Part shown: one piece after another, positions 9,850 to 18,524 of the stretch
Numbering within the stretch: the stretch's first letter is position 1
How the letters are laid out: the number at the start of each line of letters is the position of its first letter
Source of the DNA: Sphingobium xenophagum NBRC 107872
GTDB lineage: Bacteria; Pseudomonadota; Alphaproteobacteria; Sphingomonadales; Sphingomonadaceae
DNA: 64,000 nt
Direction: 5' to 3'
Assembly (NCBI RefSeq): GCF_000367345.1
Contig: NZ_BARE01000007.1
Span: 124,001 to 188,000 of the forward strand
The notes under the pieces: generated by a model
Seen by the model: only the letters and a program-made list of their open reading frames with translations
Database searches by the model: none
What the model was told of the DNA's origin: nothing
Translations under genes and position numbers: made by a program

Positions 9850-11051
9850 CCGACACTGATCCAGACATCATCATCCGCATCGCTGCCAAGGGCGATGGCA
9901 TCACCGCCGATGGACGCCACGCCGCGCTGACGGCACCGGGCGACCGGCTGCTGACCGATGGCACGACCATCGCCGGGCCACATCGTGTGGAACCGCCCTG
10001 CGTCCATTTCCCGACCTGTGGCGGCTGCGAATTGCAGCATGTCGATGAAGCGAGCCTGGCGGACTTCGTGACCGGGCGTGTGGTCGGCGCGCTGGCGGGG
10101 CAGGGCATTGTCGCGCAAACGGTGCTGGCGCCGCATCTTTCGCCACCCATGACGCGGCGACGCGCCTCGCTGCGCGCGGTGCGGGCGAGCAAGACGGTGA
10201 CGATCGGTTTTGCCGAATCCGGTAGCCATAAGCTCATCGACCTGAGCATGTGCGCGGTGCTGGACCCGCGGCTGTTTGCGCTGCTGGCGCCGCTGCGCGA
10301 ACTGTTGCGGCTGATCCTGCCCGACAAGCGGGCGGCGCATGTCCGCATGTCGCTGATCGACCAGGGCGTCGACCTGTTGCTGGAAGGGGTGAAGGTCGAA
10401 GGGCTGGAGGCGGACGAGGGGCTGGGCGATTTTGCGCGGACGCAGGGTCTGGCGCGCCTGACGATCGATGAAGGCGATGGCCCGCAGACCCGCTGGGAAC
10501 CCGAAGCGGCCACGGTGACATTCGGTGGCGTGCCGGTGGCGTTTTCGCCCTTTTCCTTCCTGCAAGCGACGCCCGATGGCGAAGCGGCGCTGGTGGGCGC
10601 GGTACGTGAGGCCATGCCGGACACGGGCGCGGTGGCGGACCTGTTTTGCGGCCTTGGCACTTTCGCGCTGGCGCTGGGGGCTTCGCGCCCGGTCTATGCG
10701 GCGGAGGGCGCGCGCGATGTCGTGCTGGCGCTCAAACTGGCGGGGCAAAGGGCGCAGCGGCGGATGGTGGCGGACCATCGCGACCTGTTCCGCCGGCCAT
10801 TGACGCCAGAAGAACTGAACCGCTTTGCCGCCGTGGTCATCGACCCGCCACGCGCGGGTGCGCGGGAGCAGGTCATGCAACTGGCCGCGTCCAGTGTGCC
10901 GGTAATCGCCTATGTGTCCTGCAATCCGGCAAGCTTTGCGCGCGATGCCGTGCATCTGGTGGGCGGCGGATACCGGCTGGATCAGGTCCGCCCGGTCGGC
11001 CAGTTCCGCTGGTCCACCCATGTCGAGATGGTGGGGATATTCCGCCGATAA
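9846..11051 (+). CDS. Class I SAM-dependent RNA (uracil-5-)methyltransferase, TrmA/RumA family
   Basis: 401-residue RNA m5U-type methyltransferase. The N-terminal iron-sulfur motif CVHFPTCGGCELQHV plus a later cysteine (SMCAVLDP) fits the [4Fe-4S] site of RumA/RlmD. The C-terminal SAM domain has LFCGLGTFALALG, and the catalytic region VIDPPRAGA followed by VSCNPASFARDA carries the nucleophilic cysteine. The TRAM domain of classical RlmD appears shortened. The target could be 23S rRNA, as in RlmD/RlmC, but tRNA cannot be excluded. The GTG start overlaps the upstream stop. The gene ends the overlapping plus-strand chain, just before a strong hairpin shared with the convergent decarboxylase gene. 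Confidence 0.9.
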   Translation: MTDTDPDIIIRIAAKGDGITADGRHAALTAPGDRLLTDGTTIAGPHRVEPPCVHFPTCGGCELQHVDEASLADFVTGRVVGALAGQGIVAQTVLAPHLSPPMTRRRASLRAVRASKTVTIGFAESGSHKLIDLSMCAVLDPRLFALLAPLRELLRLILPDKRAAHVRMSLIDQGVDLLLEGVKVEGLEADEGLGDFARTQGLARLTIDEGDGPQTRWEPEAATVTFGGVPVAFSPFSFLQATPDGEAALVGAVREAMPDTGAVADLFCGLGTFALALGASRPVYAAEGARDVVLALKLAGQRAQRRMVADHRDLFRRPLTPEELNRFAAVVIDPPRAGAREQVMQLAASSVPVIAYVSCNPASFARDAVHLVGGGYRLDQVRPVGQFRWSTHVEMVGIFRR

Positions 11052-11054
11052 AAA

Positions 11055-11089
11055 CTGTCCCTCGCTGCGGTGGAAGCAGCGAGGGACAG
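11055..11089 (-). terminator. Strong hairpin between convergent genes
   Basis: Perfect 14-bp stem (CTGTCCCTCGCTGC and its complement) with a 7-base loop. On the minus strand the stem is followed by TTTT (11051-11054), so it can serve as an intrinsic terminator for the decarboxylase transcript. On the plus strand it directly follows the methyltransferase stop codon but lacks a T-run. Confidence 0.75.
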
Positions 11090-11119
11090 GCACCCTCTCC
11101 AAAGGGGAGCTTGAGCCTT

Positions 11120-12310
11120 TTAGCCCAGCTTGATGACAGTCGCGCGACGGCGGGCAGGGACCGGCTCGGCGTAGAGGCTGGCCATCGGCTCGTCCGCTAC
11201 TTCGACCACGGTTTCCGCCGTGAAGCCGTTGAAACCCGTACGCATGGCGCAACCATAGGCGCCCAGCATGCCGATTTCGATATAATCGCCAGCGGCGACA
11301 TCGTCGGGCAGCATGAACGGGCCGACCATATGGTCCATATCGTCGCAGGTCGGACCATAGAAGGAGAAGCCAGTCATCGCCGCGTCGCTTTCCTCGTCAC
11401 GCAGCAACGCGACGGGGAAACGCCAACCGATATGCGCGGCATCGAACAAGGCACCATAGGCACCGTCGTTGATGTAGAGTTCGGTGCCGCGACGGCGCTC
11501 TACCCGGACGATGATGGAGCTATATTCCGCCGACAGCGCGCGGCCAGGCTCGCACCACAGTTCCGACGAATAGCTGACCGGCAGGCTTTCGAAGCCACGG
11601 TGGATCGCGTCGAAATAATTTTCCAGCGCAACCGGCTCCATGCCCGGATAGACCGACGGGAAGCCGCCGCCGACATCGATGATGTCGACCGTGACTGCCG
11701 CGTCGACGATCGCCGCGCGGACGCGCTCGATCGCATCGCTATAGGCCTGCGGGCTCATCGCCTGGCTGCCGACATGGAAGCAGATGCCAAGCGCGTCGGC
11801 GGCCTGACGGGTGGCCATCAACAATTCGCGGGTTTCGCCGAGTTCCGCGCCGAATTTCGACGCCAGCGACAGCTCGCTATGTTCCGACGACACGCGCAGG
11901 CGGACGCACAATTCCAGATCCGTCGCGCCATTGGTCGCGCGCATGATCTTTTCCAGCTCGTCGATCGTGTCGAGCGAGAAGGTGCGTACGCCATGGACGG
12001 CATAGGCTTCGGCGATGGCTTCTTCAGCCTTGACCGGATGCATGAAGCACAGCTTCGCGTCCGGCAGCGTTTCCGCGACAAGGCGCACTTCCGCGATGGA
12101 AGCGACGTCAAAGTGCGAAATACCATTGTCCCACAACGTCCGAAGCAAATCGGGCGAGGGATTGGCCTTTACGGCATAGAGCGAGCGCCCCGGAAACTTC
12201 TCGACGAAGAATCGGGCGGCGCGGGCCGCAGCCTGCGGGCGAATCAGCGTTACCGGTGCTGCCGGTGTGAGGGTGGTCGCTACCCCCAGCGCGCTAGGAT
12301 GCTTGTGCAA
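11120..12310 (-). CDS. Ornithine decarboxylase (fold-type III PLP enzyme)
   Basis: 396-residue PLP-dependent decarboxylase of the alanine-racemase fold, eukaryotic-like ornithine decarboxylase group, producing putrescine from ornithine. The PLP lysine is in YAVKANPSPDLL. Other motifs are HVGSQ, the glycine loop VGGGFPSVYPG, EPGRALSAEY and the substrate/catalytic cysteine block YGPTCDDMDHM near the C-terminus. A bifunctional lysine/ornithine enzyme is possible. The start is TTG at 12310, supported by GGAGGT eight bases upstream; no ATG fits. It is the last gene of a minus-strand polyamine group with nspC and carboxynorspermidine dehydrogenase, so its putrescine would feed the carboxyspermidine route. 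Confidence 0.92.
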   Translation of the reverse strand: MHKHPSALGVATTLTPAAPVTLIRPQAAARAARFFVEKFPGRSLYAVKANPSPDLLRTLWDNGISHFDVASIAEVRLVAETLPDAKLCFMHPVKAEEAIAEAYAVHGVRTFSLDTIDELEKIMRATNGATDLELCVRLRVSSEHSELSLASKFGAELGETRELLMATRQAADALGICFHVGSQAMSPQAYSDAIERVRAAIVDAAVTVDIIDVGGGFPSVYPGMEPVALENYFDAIHRGFESLPVSYSSELWCEPGRALSAEYSSIIVRVERRRGTELYINDGAYGALFDAAHIGWRFPVALLRDEESDAAMTGFSFYGPTCDDMDHMVGPFMLPDDVAAGDYIEIGMLGAYGCAMRTGFNGFTAETVVEVADEPMASLYAEPVPARRRATVIKLG

Positions 12311-12460
12311 TTCAAGGGACCTCCAGTGTCGTTCGTGGGCATAAAAAGCTGCCTTGCGGTGGAAGTCCCATGGGGCAGCGGACGGTCGCTATATGCGTAG
12401 GGGGTCCCCCTGTAAAGCGTATGTGCAAATTTTGTTGCACGCGGCTCCACGAAGCGTGCC

Positions 12461-13633
12461 TCAGGAGAGGCGAGCCTTGAAATCCGAATAGGAAAAAGCG
12501 CGAATTTCCGTGAGTTTGTCGGTGGTTGAATCCCAGAGCCAGATGGCAGGCAGGGGAACGCCATTGAATGTATTGGTCTTGACCATGGAATAATGGGCCT
12601 GGTCGAGGAAGGCGATCCGCGCGCCCGGTTCCGCGCCGCCGGGGACTCGATAGTCGCCGATAATGTCGCCCGCCAGGCAGGATGGCCCGCCAAGGCGCGT
12701 GACGGGGCCGTCCGATGGCTCGTGCAGCATGGCGGGGCGATAGGGCGCCTCGATCACGTCGGGCATGTGGCAGGTGGCGCTAATGTCGGTGATGCCGACG
12801 GCCATGCCATTGTCGATGACGTCGAGGATTTCGCCCACCAGTATGCCCGCGTCGAGCGCCATCGCTTCGCCCGGTTCCAGATAGAGGGTGAGGCCGGTCT
12901 GCGCCTTGATCCGTTGCAGGAAGGCGACCAGATCGTCGCGCTGATAATCGGCGCGCGTGATATGGTGGCCTCCGCCGAAATTGAGCCATTTGAGGCTGGC
13001 GATGTGCGGCAGGATATGCGGTTCGACCGCCGCCCAGGTGCGCTCCAGCGGCGCCAGATCCTGTTCGCACAGATTATGGAAATGGATGCCGTCCACGCCA
13101 GCCAGATGATCGGGCGTCAACTGGCTGACGGGGAAGCCCAGACGGCTGTGCGGCTGCGAAGGGTCGTATTTTGCGACTTCGCCTTCCGGGTTTTGCGGAT
13201 TGATGCGCAGCCCGATGTCGAAACTGTGTCCGGCCGCGCGGGCGGCGTCGATCTGCGGCTTGAAGCGCGCAATCTGGCCGGGGCTGTTGAAGATCACATG
13301 GTCGGAAATCTTGAGGATTTCGGCCAGATCGGCAGGCTTATAGGCGGCGCAATAGGTCGCGACTTCGCCCTGATATTCCTCGCGGCCAAGGCGCGCTTCA
13401 TAGAGGCCGGACGCGCAGACGCCGTCGAGATATTCGCCCATGACGCTGCCGAGCGACCACATCGAAAACGCCTTGAGCGCGCCCAATATCTTGATGCCTG
13501 CGCGGTCGCGAACGTCGGCCAGGATGGCAAGGTTGCGCCGGATCGCGGCCTCGTCCACCACGAAGGCGGGCGAGGGGACGCGATACAGGTCGAAATGGGC
13601 GAAGGCGGCGGGATCGCCGGCTTTGGTTTCCAT
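12461..13633 (-). CDS. nspC: Carboxynorspermidine/carboxyspermidine decarboxylase
   Basis: 390-residue PLP enzyme of the NspC family (fold type III), which decarboxylates carboxyspermidine or carboxynorspermidine to the free polyamine. Visible features are VPSPAFVVDEAAIRRN at the N-terminus, the PLP-lysine segment ILGALKAFSMWS, FHNLCEQDL, WLNFGGGHHITR and YLEPGEAMALDAGILVG, all characteristic of this family. The ATG at 13633 is preceded by GGAG five bases upstream, and that ribosome binding site is the outer edge of a repeat element (13639-13740). The gene lies between the dehydrogenase that makes its substrate and ornithine decarboxylase, consistent with a spermidine pathway that does not use S-adenosylmethionine decarboxylase. 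Confidence 0.93.
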   Translation of the reverse strand: METKAGDPAAFAHFDLYRVPSPAFVVDEAAIRRNLAILADVRDRAGIKILGALKAFSMWSLGSVMGEYLDGVCASGLYEARLGREEYQGEVATYCAAYKPADLAEILKISDHVIFNSPGQIARFKPQIDAARAAGHSFDIGLRINPQNPEGEVAKYDPSQPHSRLGFPVSQLTPDHLAGVDGIHFHNLCEQDLAPLERTWAAVEPHILPHIASLKWLNFGGGHHITRADYQRDDLVAFLQRIKAQTGLTLYLEPGEAMALDAGILVGEILDVIDNGMAVGITDISATCHMPDVIEAPYRPAMLHEPSDGPVTRLGGPSCLAGDIIGDYRVPGGAEPGARIAFLDQAHYSMVKTNTFNGVPLPAIWLWDSTTDKLTEIRAFSYSDFKARLS

Positions 13634-13638
13634 AAACT

Positions 13639-13740
13639 CTCCGTTCGGGCTGAGCGAAGTCGAAGCCCTACATCGAACGCTAGTGAGATGCCTTCGCTTG
13701 CGCTCAGGCGAGCCCTTCGACTTCGCTCAGGGCGAACGGT
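13639..13740. repeat. Dispersed inverted-repeat element (type A) upstream of nspC
   Basis: About 102 bp filling the spacer between the dehydrogenase and nspC genes. The ends are complementary: one edge is CCGTTCGGGCTGAGCGAAGT and the other carries the related CTTCGCTCAGGGCGAACGG. Inside are further short inverted TTCG/CGAA stems. Essentially the same element is upstream of bioB (41560-41665), and shorter relatives occur at 33298-33388 and 42784-42841. The nspC-proximal edge contains GGAG (minus strand) at ribosome-binding distance. Confidence 0.8.
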
Positions 13741-14958
13741 TCAGAACGCCAGCGGCGCGTCCAGTTCCTTCACCTGCCAGGGCAGGCCATGCTTGTTGAG
13801 CATGTCCATGAACGGGTCGGGATCGAACTGTTCGATGTTGAACACGCCTTCGCCGCGCCATGCGCCGGTCAGCATCATCGCTGCGCCGATCATGGCGGGG
13901 ACGCCGGTGGTGTAGCTGACCGCCTGATTGCCGGTTTCGGCATAGGCATCCTCATGATCGCAGACGTTGAGGACATAGACGGTTTTCTGCACGCCATCCT
14001 TGGTGCCGGTGGCAATGTCGCCGATATTGGTCTTGCCCTTGGTCGTGGAACCCAGGCTGGACGGTTCGGGCAGCACGGCCTTGAGGAACTGGAGCGGGAT
14101 GATCTCCTTGCCCTCGTAGATCACCGGATCGATCCGGGTCATGCCGACATTCTGGAGCACTTCCAGATGCTTCAAATAGGCGTCGCCAAAGGTCATCCAG
14201 AAACGGATGCGTTTGATTTCGGGATAGAATTTGGCCAGGCTTTCCAGTTCCTCATGATACATGAGGTACATATTCTTGGGGCCGACCTGATCGAAATCGA
14301 ATGTCTGCTTGTGGCTGAGCGCCGGACCTTCGACCCACTGCCCGTTTTCCCAGTGACGCGACGGGGCGGTCACTTCGCGGATGTTGATTTCCGGATTGAA
14401 ATTGGTGGCGAAATGCTGGCCATGGTCGCCGCCATTGCAATCGAGAATGTCGAGCGTGTCGATCGTGTCGAGCAAATGCTTCTTGATGTAGCTGGCAAAT
14501 ACGCTGGTGACGCCGGGGTCGAAACCGGAGCCGAGCAGCGCCATGATGCCCGCTTCCTTGAAGCGTTCCTGATAGGCCCATTGCCAGCCATATTCGAATT
14601 TCGGCGTGTCGCGCGGTTCGTAATTGGCGGTGTCGAGATAATCCACCTTGGTCGCGAGGCACGCGTCCATGATGTTGAGATCCTGATAGGGCAGGGCCAG
14701 ATTGACGACCAGCCTGGGCTGTACCTTTTCGATCAGCGCGATGGTGGCGGCGACATCATCGGCATCCACCTGCGCCACGTCGATGGTGACGCCGGTGCGG
14801 GCCAGCACCGATTCGGCGACCTTCTCACAGCTGACGATGCGGCGGCTGGCGAGCGTGATGTGCGAGAATATATCGCTGTTCATCGCCATCTTGTGCACCG
14901 CGACCGACCCGACGCCGCCCGCGCCGATGACCAGAACCTTGCTCAATCTCGTCTCCAT
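13741..14958 (-). CDS. Carboxynorspermidine/carboxyspermidine dehydrogenase (saccharopine dehydrogenase family)
   Basis: 405-residue NAD(P)-dependent enzyme predicted to condense putrescine (or diaminopropane) with aspartate semialdehyde and reduce the product to carboxyspermidine (or carboxynorspermidine). The N-terminal Rossmann motif is KVLVIGAGGVGSVAVHKM. The family blocks NLALPYQDLNIMDACL, DYLDTANYEP and LLGSGFDPGVTSVFASY follow. Its place directly upstream of nspC supports this assignment over saccharopine dehydrogenase itself. The open frame reaches 15030, but the family begins near METRLSKVLV. ATG 14958 was chosen; TTG 14946 is an alternative with GGAGACGAGA just before it. Aspartate semialdehyde would come from Asd, also encoded in this window (58132). 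Confidence 0.9.
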   Translation of the reverse strand: METRLSKVLVIGAGGVGSVAVHKMAMNSDIFSHITLASRRIVSCEKVAESVLARTGVTIDVAQVDADDVAATIALIEKVQPRLVVNLALPYQDLNIMDACLATKVDYLDTANYEPRDTPKFEYGWQWAYQERFKEAGIMALLGSGFDPGVTSVFASYIKKHLLDTIDTLDILDCNGGDHGQHFATNFNPEINIREVTAPSRHWENGQWVEGPALSHKQTFDFDQVGPKNMYLMYHEELESLAKFYPEIKRIRFWMTFGDAYLKHLEVLQNVGMTRIDPVIYEGKEIIPLQFLKAVLPEPSSLGSTTKGKTNIGDIATGTKDGVQKTVYVLNVCDHEDAYAETGNQAVSYTTGVPAMIGAAMMLTGAWRGEGVFNIEQFDPDPFMDMLNKHGLPWQVKELDAPLAF

Positions 14959-15148
14959 ATGCTGTGCGCGGTCACCCCGCGAAAGCGCCCATATAGGGGC
15001 TTGGGATGACAGCGCAAAGACGCAGTGCAATTGCGCTGCCTGCCCTGATGTCCTTTAGGTCATGCCTTGCACCCATTCGCTGCTCTCAAACGTATCAACC
15101 GCGCATCCCGACACCTTTGGGATGCCAGGATAGCGGAAGGATGCCCCC

Positions 15149-15712
15149 ATGAAATTTTCACCCATGACGATCGCGCTTGCCAGCGTGATATTGACAGCCA
15201 GCGGCAGCGGGATCGCGCAGGCGCAAATGGCCAAGAACCCGATGGTCGGCGGCGCGGCGATGTATCCGACCAAGGATATTGTCGACAATGCAGTCAATTC
15301 AAAGGACCACACGACGCTAGTAGCCGCAGTGAAGGCCGCCGGTCTGGTCGACACGCTCAAGAGCGCCGGGCCGTTTACCGTGTTCGCGCCGACCAATGCC
15401 GCTTTCGCCAAATTGCCCGCAGGCACGGTCGATACGCTGCTGAAGCCGGAGAATAAGGCGAAGTTGACCGGCATACTGACCTATCATGTCGTGCCCGGCA
15501 AAATGAACGCGAAGGACATTGCGGCCAAGGCTGCGGCCAATGGCGGCAAGGCTGTGCTGACAACCGCCCAGGGCGAACCGCTGACCGTCTGGCAGAAGGG
15601 CAAGGACTGGTATGTCACCGACGCCAAGGGCGGATCGGCCAAGATCACCATTGCCGACGTCAATCAGTCGAACGGTGTCATCCACGTCATCGACACGGTT
15701 TTGATGCCTTGA
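15149..15712 (+). CDS. Fasciclin (FAS1) domain secreted protein
   Basis: 187-residue exported protein with a signal peptide ([20 protein letters not shown]...AQA) and one FAS1 domain. The FAS1 H1/H2-type boxes are visible: [17 protein letters not shown] and the C-terminal [13 protein letters not shown], with [10 protein letters not shown] between them. Bacterial single-FAS1 proteins are extracellular or periplasmic and linked to adhesion, but no specific partner can be deduced. It is a single-gene unit: the gene before it is divergent, and a strong terminator follows, shared with the convergent DNA ligase gene. Confidence 0.93.
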   Translation: MKFSPMTIALASVILTASGSGIAQAQMAKNPMVGGAAMYPTKDIVDNAVNSKDHTTLVAAVKAAGLVDTLKSAGPFTVFAPTNAAFAKLPAGTVDTLLKPENKAKLTGILTYHVVPGKMNAKDIAAKAAANGGKAVLTTAQGEPLTVWQKGKDWYVTDAKGGSAKITIADVNQSNGVIHVIDTVLMP

Positions 15713-15738
15713 TCGCTGTAGAAATGATGTGATGGCCG

Positions 15739-15784
15739 ACGGGCCGATGGCTTCACCCCCTTGCCATCGGCCCGTTTGTTTTTG
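15739..15784 (+). terminator. Rho-independent terminator after the fasciclin gene
   Basis: Perfect 13-bp stem ACGGGCCGATGGC / GCCATCGGCCCGT with an 11-base loop, followed by TTGTTTTT. It sits 27 bases after the fasciclin stop codon and just before the stop of the convergent DNA ligase gene. Confidence 0.9.
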
Positions 15785-15786
15785 GG

Positions 15787-17382
15787 TCAGCGCACCAGTT
15801 TCTTCAGCCCCTCCACCGTATCCGCCTCCGCCGCTGGCTTGTCCCGCCTGATGCGAGCAATACGGGGGAAGCGCATGGCGAGGCCGGATTTGTGGCGTTT
15901 GCTGTCATGGATGCTGTCGAAGGCGACTTCCAGCACCAGCGTCTTTTCCACTTCGCGCACCGGGCCGAAGCGGGCGACGGTGTTCTGGCGGACGAAGCGG
16001 TCCAGCCATTTCAATTCCTCATCGGTGAAGCCGCTATAGGCCTTGCCCACCGGGTGCAGTTCTCCGTCCGGCGTCCAGCAGCCGAAGGTGTAATCGGAAT
16101 AGAAGGAGGAGCGTTTGCCATGGCCGCGCTGGGCGTACATCATGACGCAATCGGCAGTCAGCGGATCGCGTTTCCATTTATACCATAAAGCGGCCTTGCG
16201 CCCGGCGACATAAGGGCTGTCGCGGCGTTTGAGCATTACGCCTTCGATCGCGGCGTCGCGCGCGCCTGCCCGAATGTCGGCGAGCGCGTCGAAATCGGCA
16301 GCGTCGATCGTGGCGGACAGGTCGAACCGCGTCGCGTCGAGATGGGGCATATAGGCTTCGAGCCGGGCACGGCGCTGTTCCCAGGGCAGGGCGCGCAAAT
16401 CTTCGTCGCCCTCCAGCAGCAGGTCGTACAGGCGCACGAAAGCGGGATAGTCCGCCTGCATTTTGGCGCTGACGAGCTTGCGGCCAAGGCGCTGTTGCAG
16501 GGCGTTGAAGCTGGCCGCTTCGCCCCCCTGAAATTCACCTCGCACCAGCAATTCGCCATCCAGCACGGCATGGCCGGTGAAGGCGGCGGCTATTTCGGGG
16601 AAGCTCGCTGAAATGTCGTCGCCCGCGCGGCTGTAGAGGCGCGTTTGCCTGCCATGTTCCGGGCCCGTGCCGACGATCTGGATGCGGATGCCGTCCCATT
16701 TCCACTCGGCGGCATAGTCCGCCAAATCCACGCTGTCGGCTTCGAGCGGGTGGGCGAGCATGAAGGGGCGGAAGAAGGGCGTGCCCGCCGGGTCGGGGCG
16801 CGGCGCGCGGCCTTCGGCCCAGTCGAACAGGGCGGTGTAGGGGGGCGACAAGGCGTGCCAGACCTGCTCGACATCATCGACGTCGAGCCCGAATGCCTGC
16901 GCGAAGCCCGTCTTGGCAAGGCGGGCGGAAATGCCGACGCGCAGGCCGCCGGTGGCGAGTTTGAGCAGGGCGAAGCGGCCTGATGCGTCGAGATGGTCCA
17001 TCATCTGCGCCAGGGCGTCGGGCGCTGCGGCGCGGCTGGTGGCGTGGAGGCGATCGACCACGGCAGCAAGTGTCAGCGTGCCATCATCCAGGTCCGGCGG
17101 TTCGCCCGGCGGCGTCGGCCAGAGCAGGGCGACGGTTTCGGCCAGGTCGCCCACATAGTCGCGGCTCATTTCATACAGGACGGGATCGACGCGGGCGCGG
17201 ATCATTTCGCCAATGGCCGAGGATTTGACCGCCTTGAGATCGAGATTGCCGGTGAGGGCAGCCAGCGCCCAGCCGCGATCCGGGTCCGGCGCTGACCGCA
17301 GATAGGCAGCGATCAGCGCCAGCTTGCCATTGCGCGATCGGGTGTAGACGAGGGCGTCGAGCAGTTGGGAGAAGGGTCTCAC
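15787..17382 (-). CDS. ATP-dependent DNA ligase (ligase-associated repair module type)
   Basis: 531-residue ATP-dependent ligase of the bacterial LigB/C-like group (cisplatin-type, PP_1105-like). It has an N-terminal alpha-helical DNA-binding region, the nucleotidyltransferase motif I EWKWDGIRIQIV with the adenylated lysine near residue 228, then LDGELLVR, GVMLKRRDSPYVAGRKAALW and WYKWKRDP. The C-terminal OB domain includes SFYSDYTFGCW. It seals nicks in DNA repair rather than replication. The start is GTG 17382 with GGGAG seven bases upstream; that GGGAG is the edge of an inverted repeat. The exonuclease partner gene is immediately upstream, but the DEXH helicase and PdeM endonuclease usually linked to this module are absent from the window. 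Confidence 0.92.
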   Translation of the reverse strand: MRPFSQLLDALVYTRSRNGKLALIAAYLRSAPDPDRGWALAALTGNLDLKAVKSSAIGEMIRARVDPVLYEMSRDYVGDLAETVALLWPTPPGEPPDLDDGTLTLAAVVDRLHATSRAAAPDALAQMMDHLDASGRFALLKLATGGLRVGISARLAKTGFAQAFGLDVDDVEQVWHALSPPYTALFDWAEGRAPRPDPAGTPFFRPFMLAHPLEADSVDLADYAAEWKWDGIRIQIVGTGPEHGRQTRLYSRAGDDISASFPEIAAAFTGHAVLDGELLVRGEFQGGEAASFNALQQRLGRKLVSAKMQADYPAFVRLYDLLLEGDEDLRALPWEQRRARLEAYMPHLDATRFDLSATIDAADFDALADIRAGARDAAIEGVMLKRRDSPYVAGRKAALWYKWKRDPLTADCVMMYAQRGHGKRSSFYSDYTFGCWTPDGELHPVGKAYSGFTDEELKWLDRFVRQNTVARFGPVREVEKTLVLEVAFDSIHDSKRHKSGLAMRFPRIARIRRDKPAAEADTVEGLKKLVR

Positions 17383-17386
17383 TTAC

Positions 17387-17470
17387 GTGCTCCCGCGCAG
17401 GCGGGAGCCCAGTTCGGACATCGCTTACTGGCGCAACGGCAGGACTGGGCTCCCGCCTGCACGGGAGCAC
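17387..17470. repeat. Nested inverted repeat (type B) between exonuclease and ligase genes
   Basis: Outer arms GTGCTCCCGCGCAGGCGGGA and its near-complement GCTCCCGCCTGCACGGGAGCAC enclose about 40 bases; each arm is itself a small hairpin (CTCCCGC/GCGGGAG). This is an 84-bp element similar in layout to those at 29998-30073 and 38731-38818. Its minus-strand exit edge provides GGGAG as the ribosome binding site of the ligase gene. Confidence 0.75.
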
Positions 17471-17488
17471 ATGGATTGTTGCCGTGTA

Positions 17489-18484
17489 TCACCCTTCCTC
17501 CTCCTCATCGTCCCGCCCGACCAGCGCCAGCGCCCGCGCCCTGATCTGATGGGTCATGCACCAGTGGAGCAAAGCTTCCTCGCGCCCATGGGTGATCCAG
17601 GTTTCGGTCGGTGCAACCTCGCGGATCGTGTCGGTCAACTCGTCCCAGTCGGCATGGTCGGACAGGATCAGCGGCAGTTCGACATTCTTCTGCCGGGCGC
17701 GCTGGCGCACGCGCATCCAGCCGGATGCCATGGCGGTGATTGGGTCGGGCAGACGGCGGCTCCAGCGGTCATTGAGCGCAGATGGCGGCGCGACGATGAT
17801 CGCGCCGCGCATCTCCTTTGCCGCGACGTCGGTTGCCGGGCGCAGGTCGCCCATCTCGACACCGAGTTCGACATAGAGATTACACATGCGCTCCATTGCC
17901 CCGTGGAGGTAGATCGGGTCGTGATGGCCGCGCGCGCGCAATTCGCAGATGACCCGTTGCGCCTTGCCCAGCGCATAGGCGCCGACCAGCACGGAGCGAT
18001 CGGGGTTGGCGTGAAGCGCGGCGAGCAGCCGGTCGATTTCGCTGCCGGTATCGGGATGGCGGAACACGGGCAGGCCAAAGGTCGCTTCGGTCACGAAAAT
18101 GTCGCACGGCACCGGCTCGAACGGCGGGCATGTGGGGTCGGGCCGGCGCTTGTAATCGCCCGTGACGACGACCCGCTCGCCTGCATGGGTCAGGACGATC
18201 TGCGCCGATCCCAGGACATGGCCTGCGGGCACATAGCGGATGGTGACGCCGCCCAGCCGGATTTCCTCGCCATAGCCGACCGGCGTGCCCGATGCCGTGC
18301 CGTAGCGCAGGCCCATGATCGCCAGCGTTTCGCGCGTCGCCCAGACATGGCCATGGCCGCCGCGCGCATGATCGGCATGGCCGTGCGTCACCAATGCGCG
18401 CTCGCGCGGGACTGACGGGTCGATCCACGCATCGGCAGGGCGGACATAGATGCCGGTGGGGTGGGGTTCGATCCAATGGGCCAT
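17489..18484 (-). CDS. Ligase-associated DNA exonuclease, metallo-beta-lactamase fold
   Basis: 331-residue metallo-beta-lactamase/beta-CASP-type nuclease of the ligase-associated group. The zinc motif is THGHADHARGG near residue 33; GDYKRRPDP and SDHADWDEL later in the protein are the expected metal and beta-CASP motifs. ATG 18484 (MAHWIEPHPTG) was chosen over a longer frame to 18523, because this group begins near that point. It is followed 100 bases later by the ATP-dependent ligase, its usual partner in a double-strand or damage repair module. The spacer contains the type B repeat. Confidence 0.9.
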   Translation of the reverse strand: MAHWIEPHPTGIYVRPADAWIDPSVPRERALVTHGHADHARGGHGHVWATRETLAIMGLRYGTASGTPVGYGEEIRLGGVTIRYVPAGHVLGSAQIVLTHAGERVVVTGDYKRRPDPTCPPFEPVPCDIFVTEATFGLPVFRHPDTGSEIDRLLAALHANPDRSVLVGAYALGKAQRVICELRARGHHDPIYLHGAMERMCNLYVELGVEMGDLRPATDVAAKEMRGAIIVAPPSALNDRWSRRLPDPITAMASGWMRVRQRARQKNVELPLILSDHADWDELTDTIREVAPTETWITHGREEALLHWCMTHQIRARALALVGRDDEEEEG

Positions 18485-18524
18485 AGATGACCAGAAGATG
18501 TGAGCACGCCGCCGGTTCCGCAAG

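Noticed and set aside
10646-12400. A 584-codon plus-strand frame across the methyltransferase 3' end and decarboxylase
   Set aside because: It crosses a strong hairpin and overlaps two well-supported genes on other frames; the composition is that of a shadow frame.
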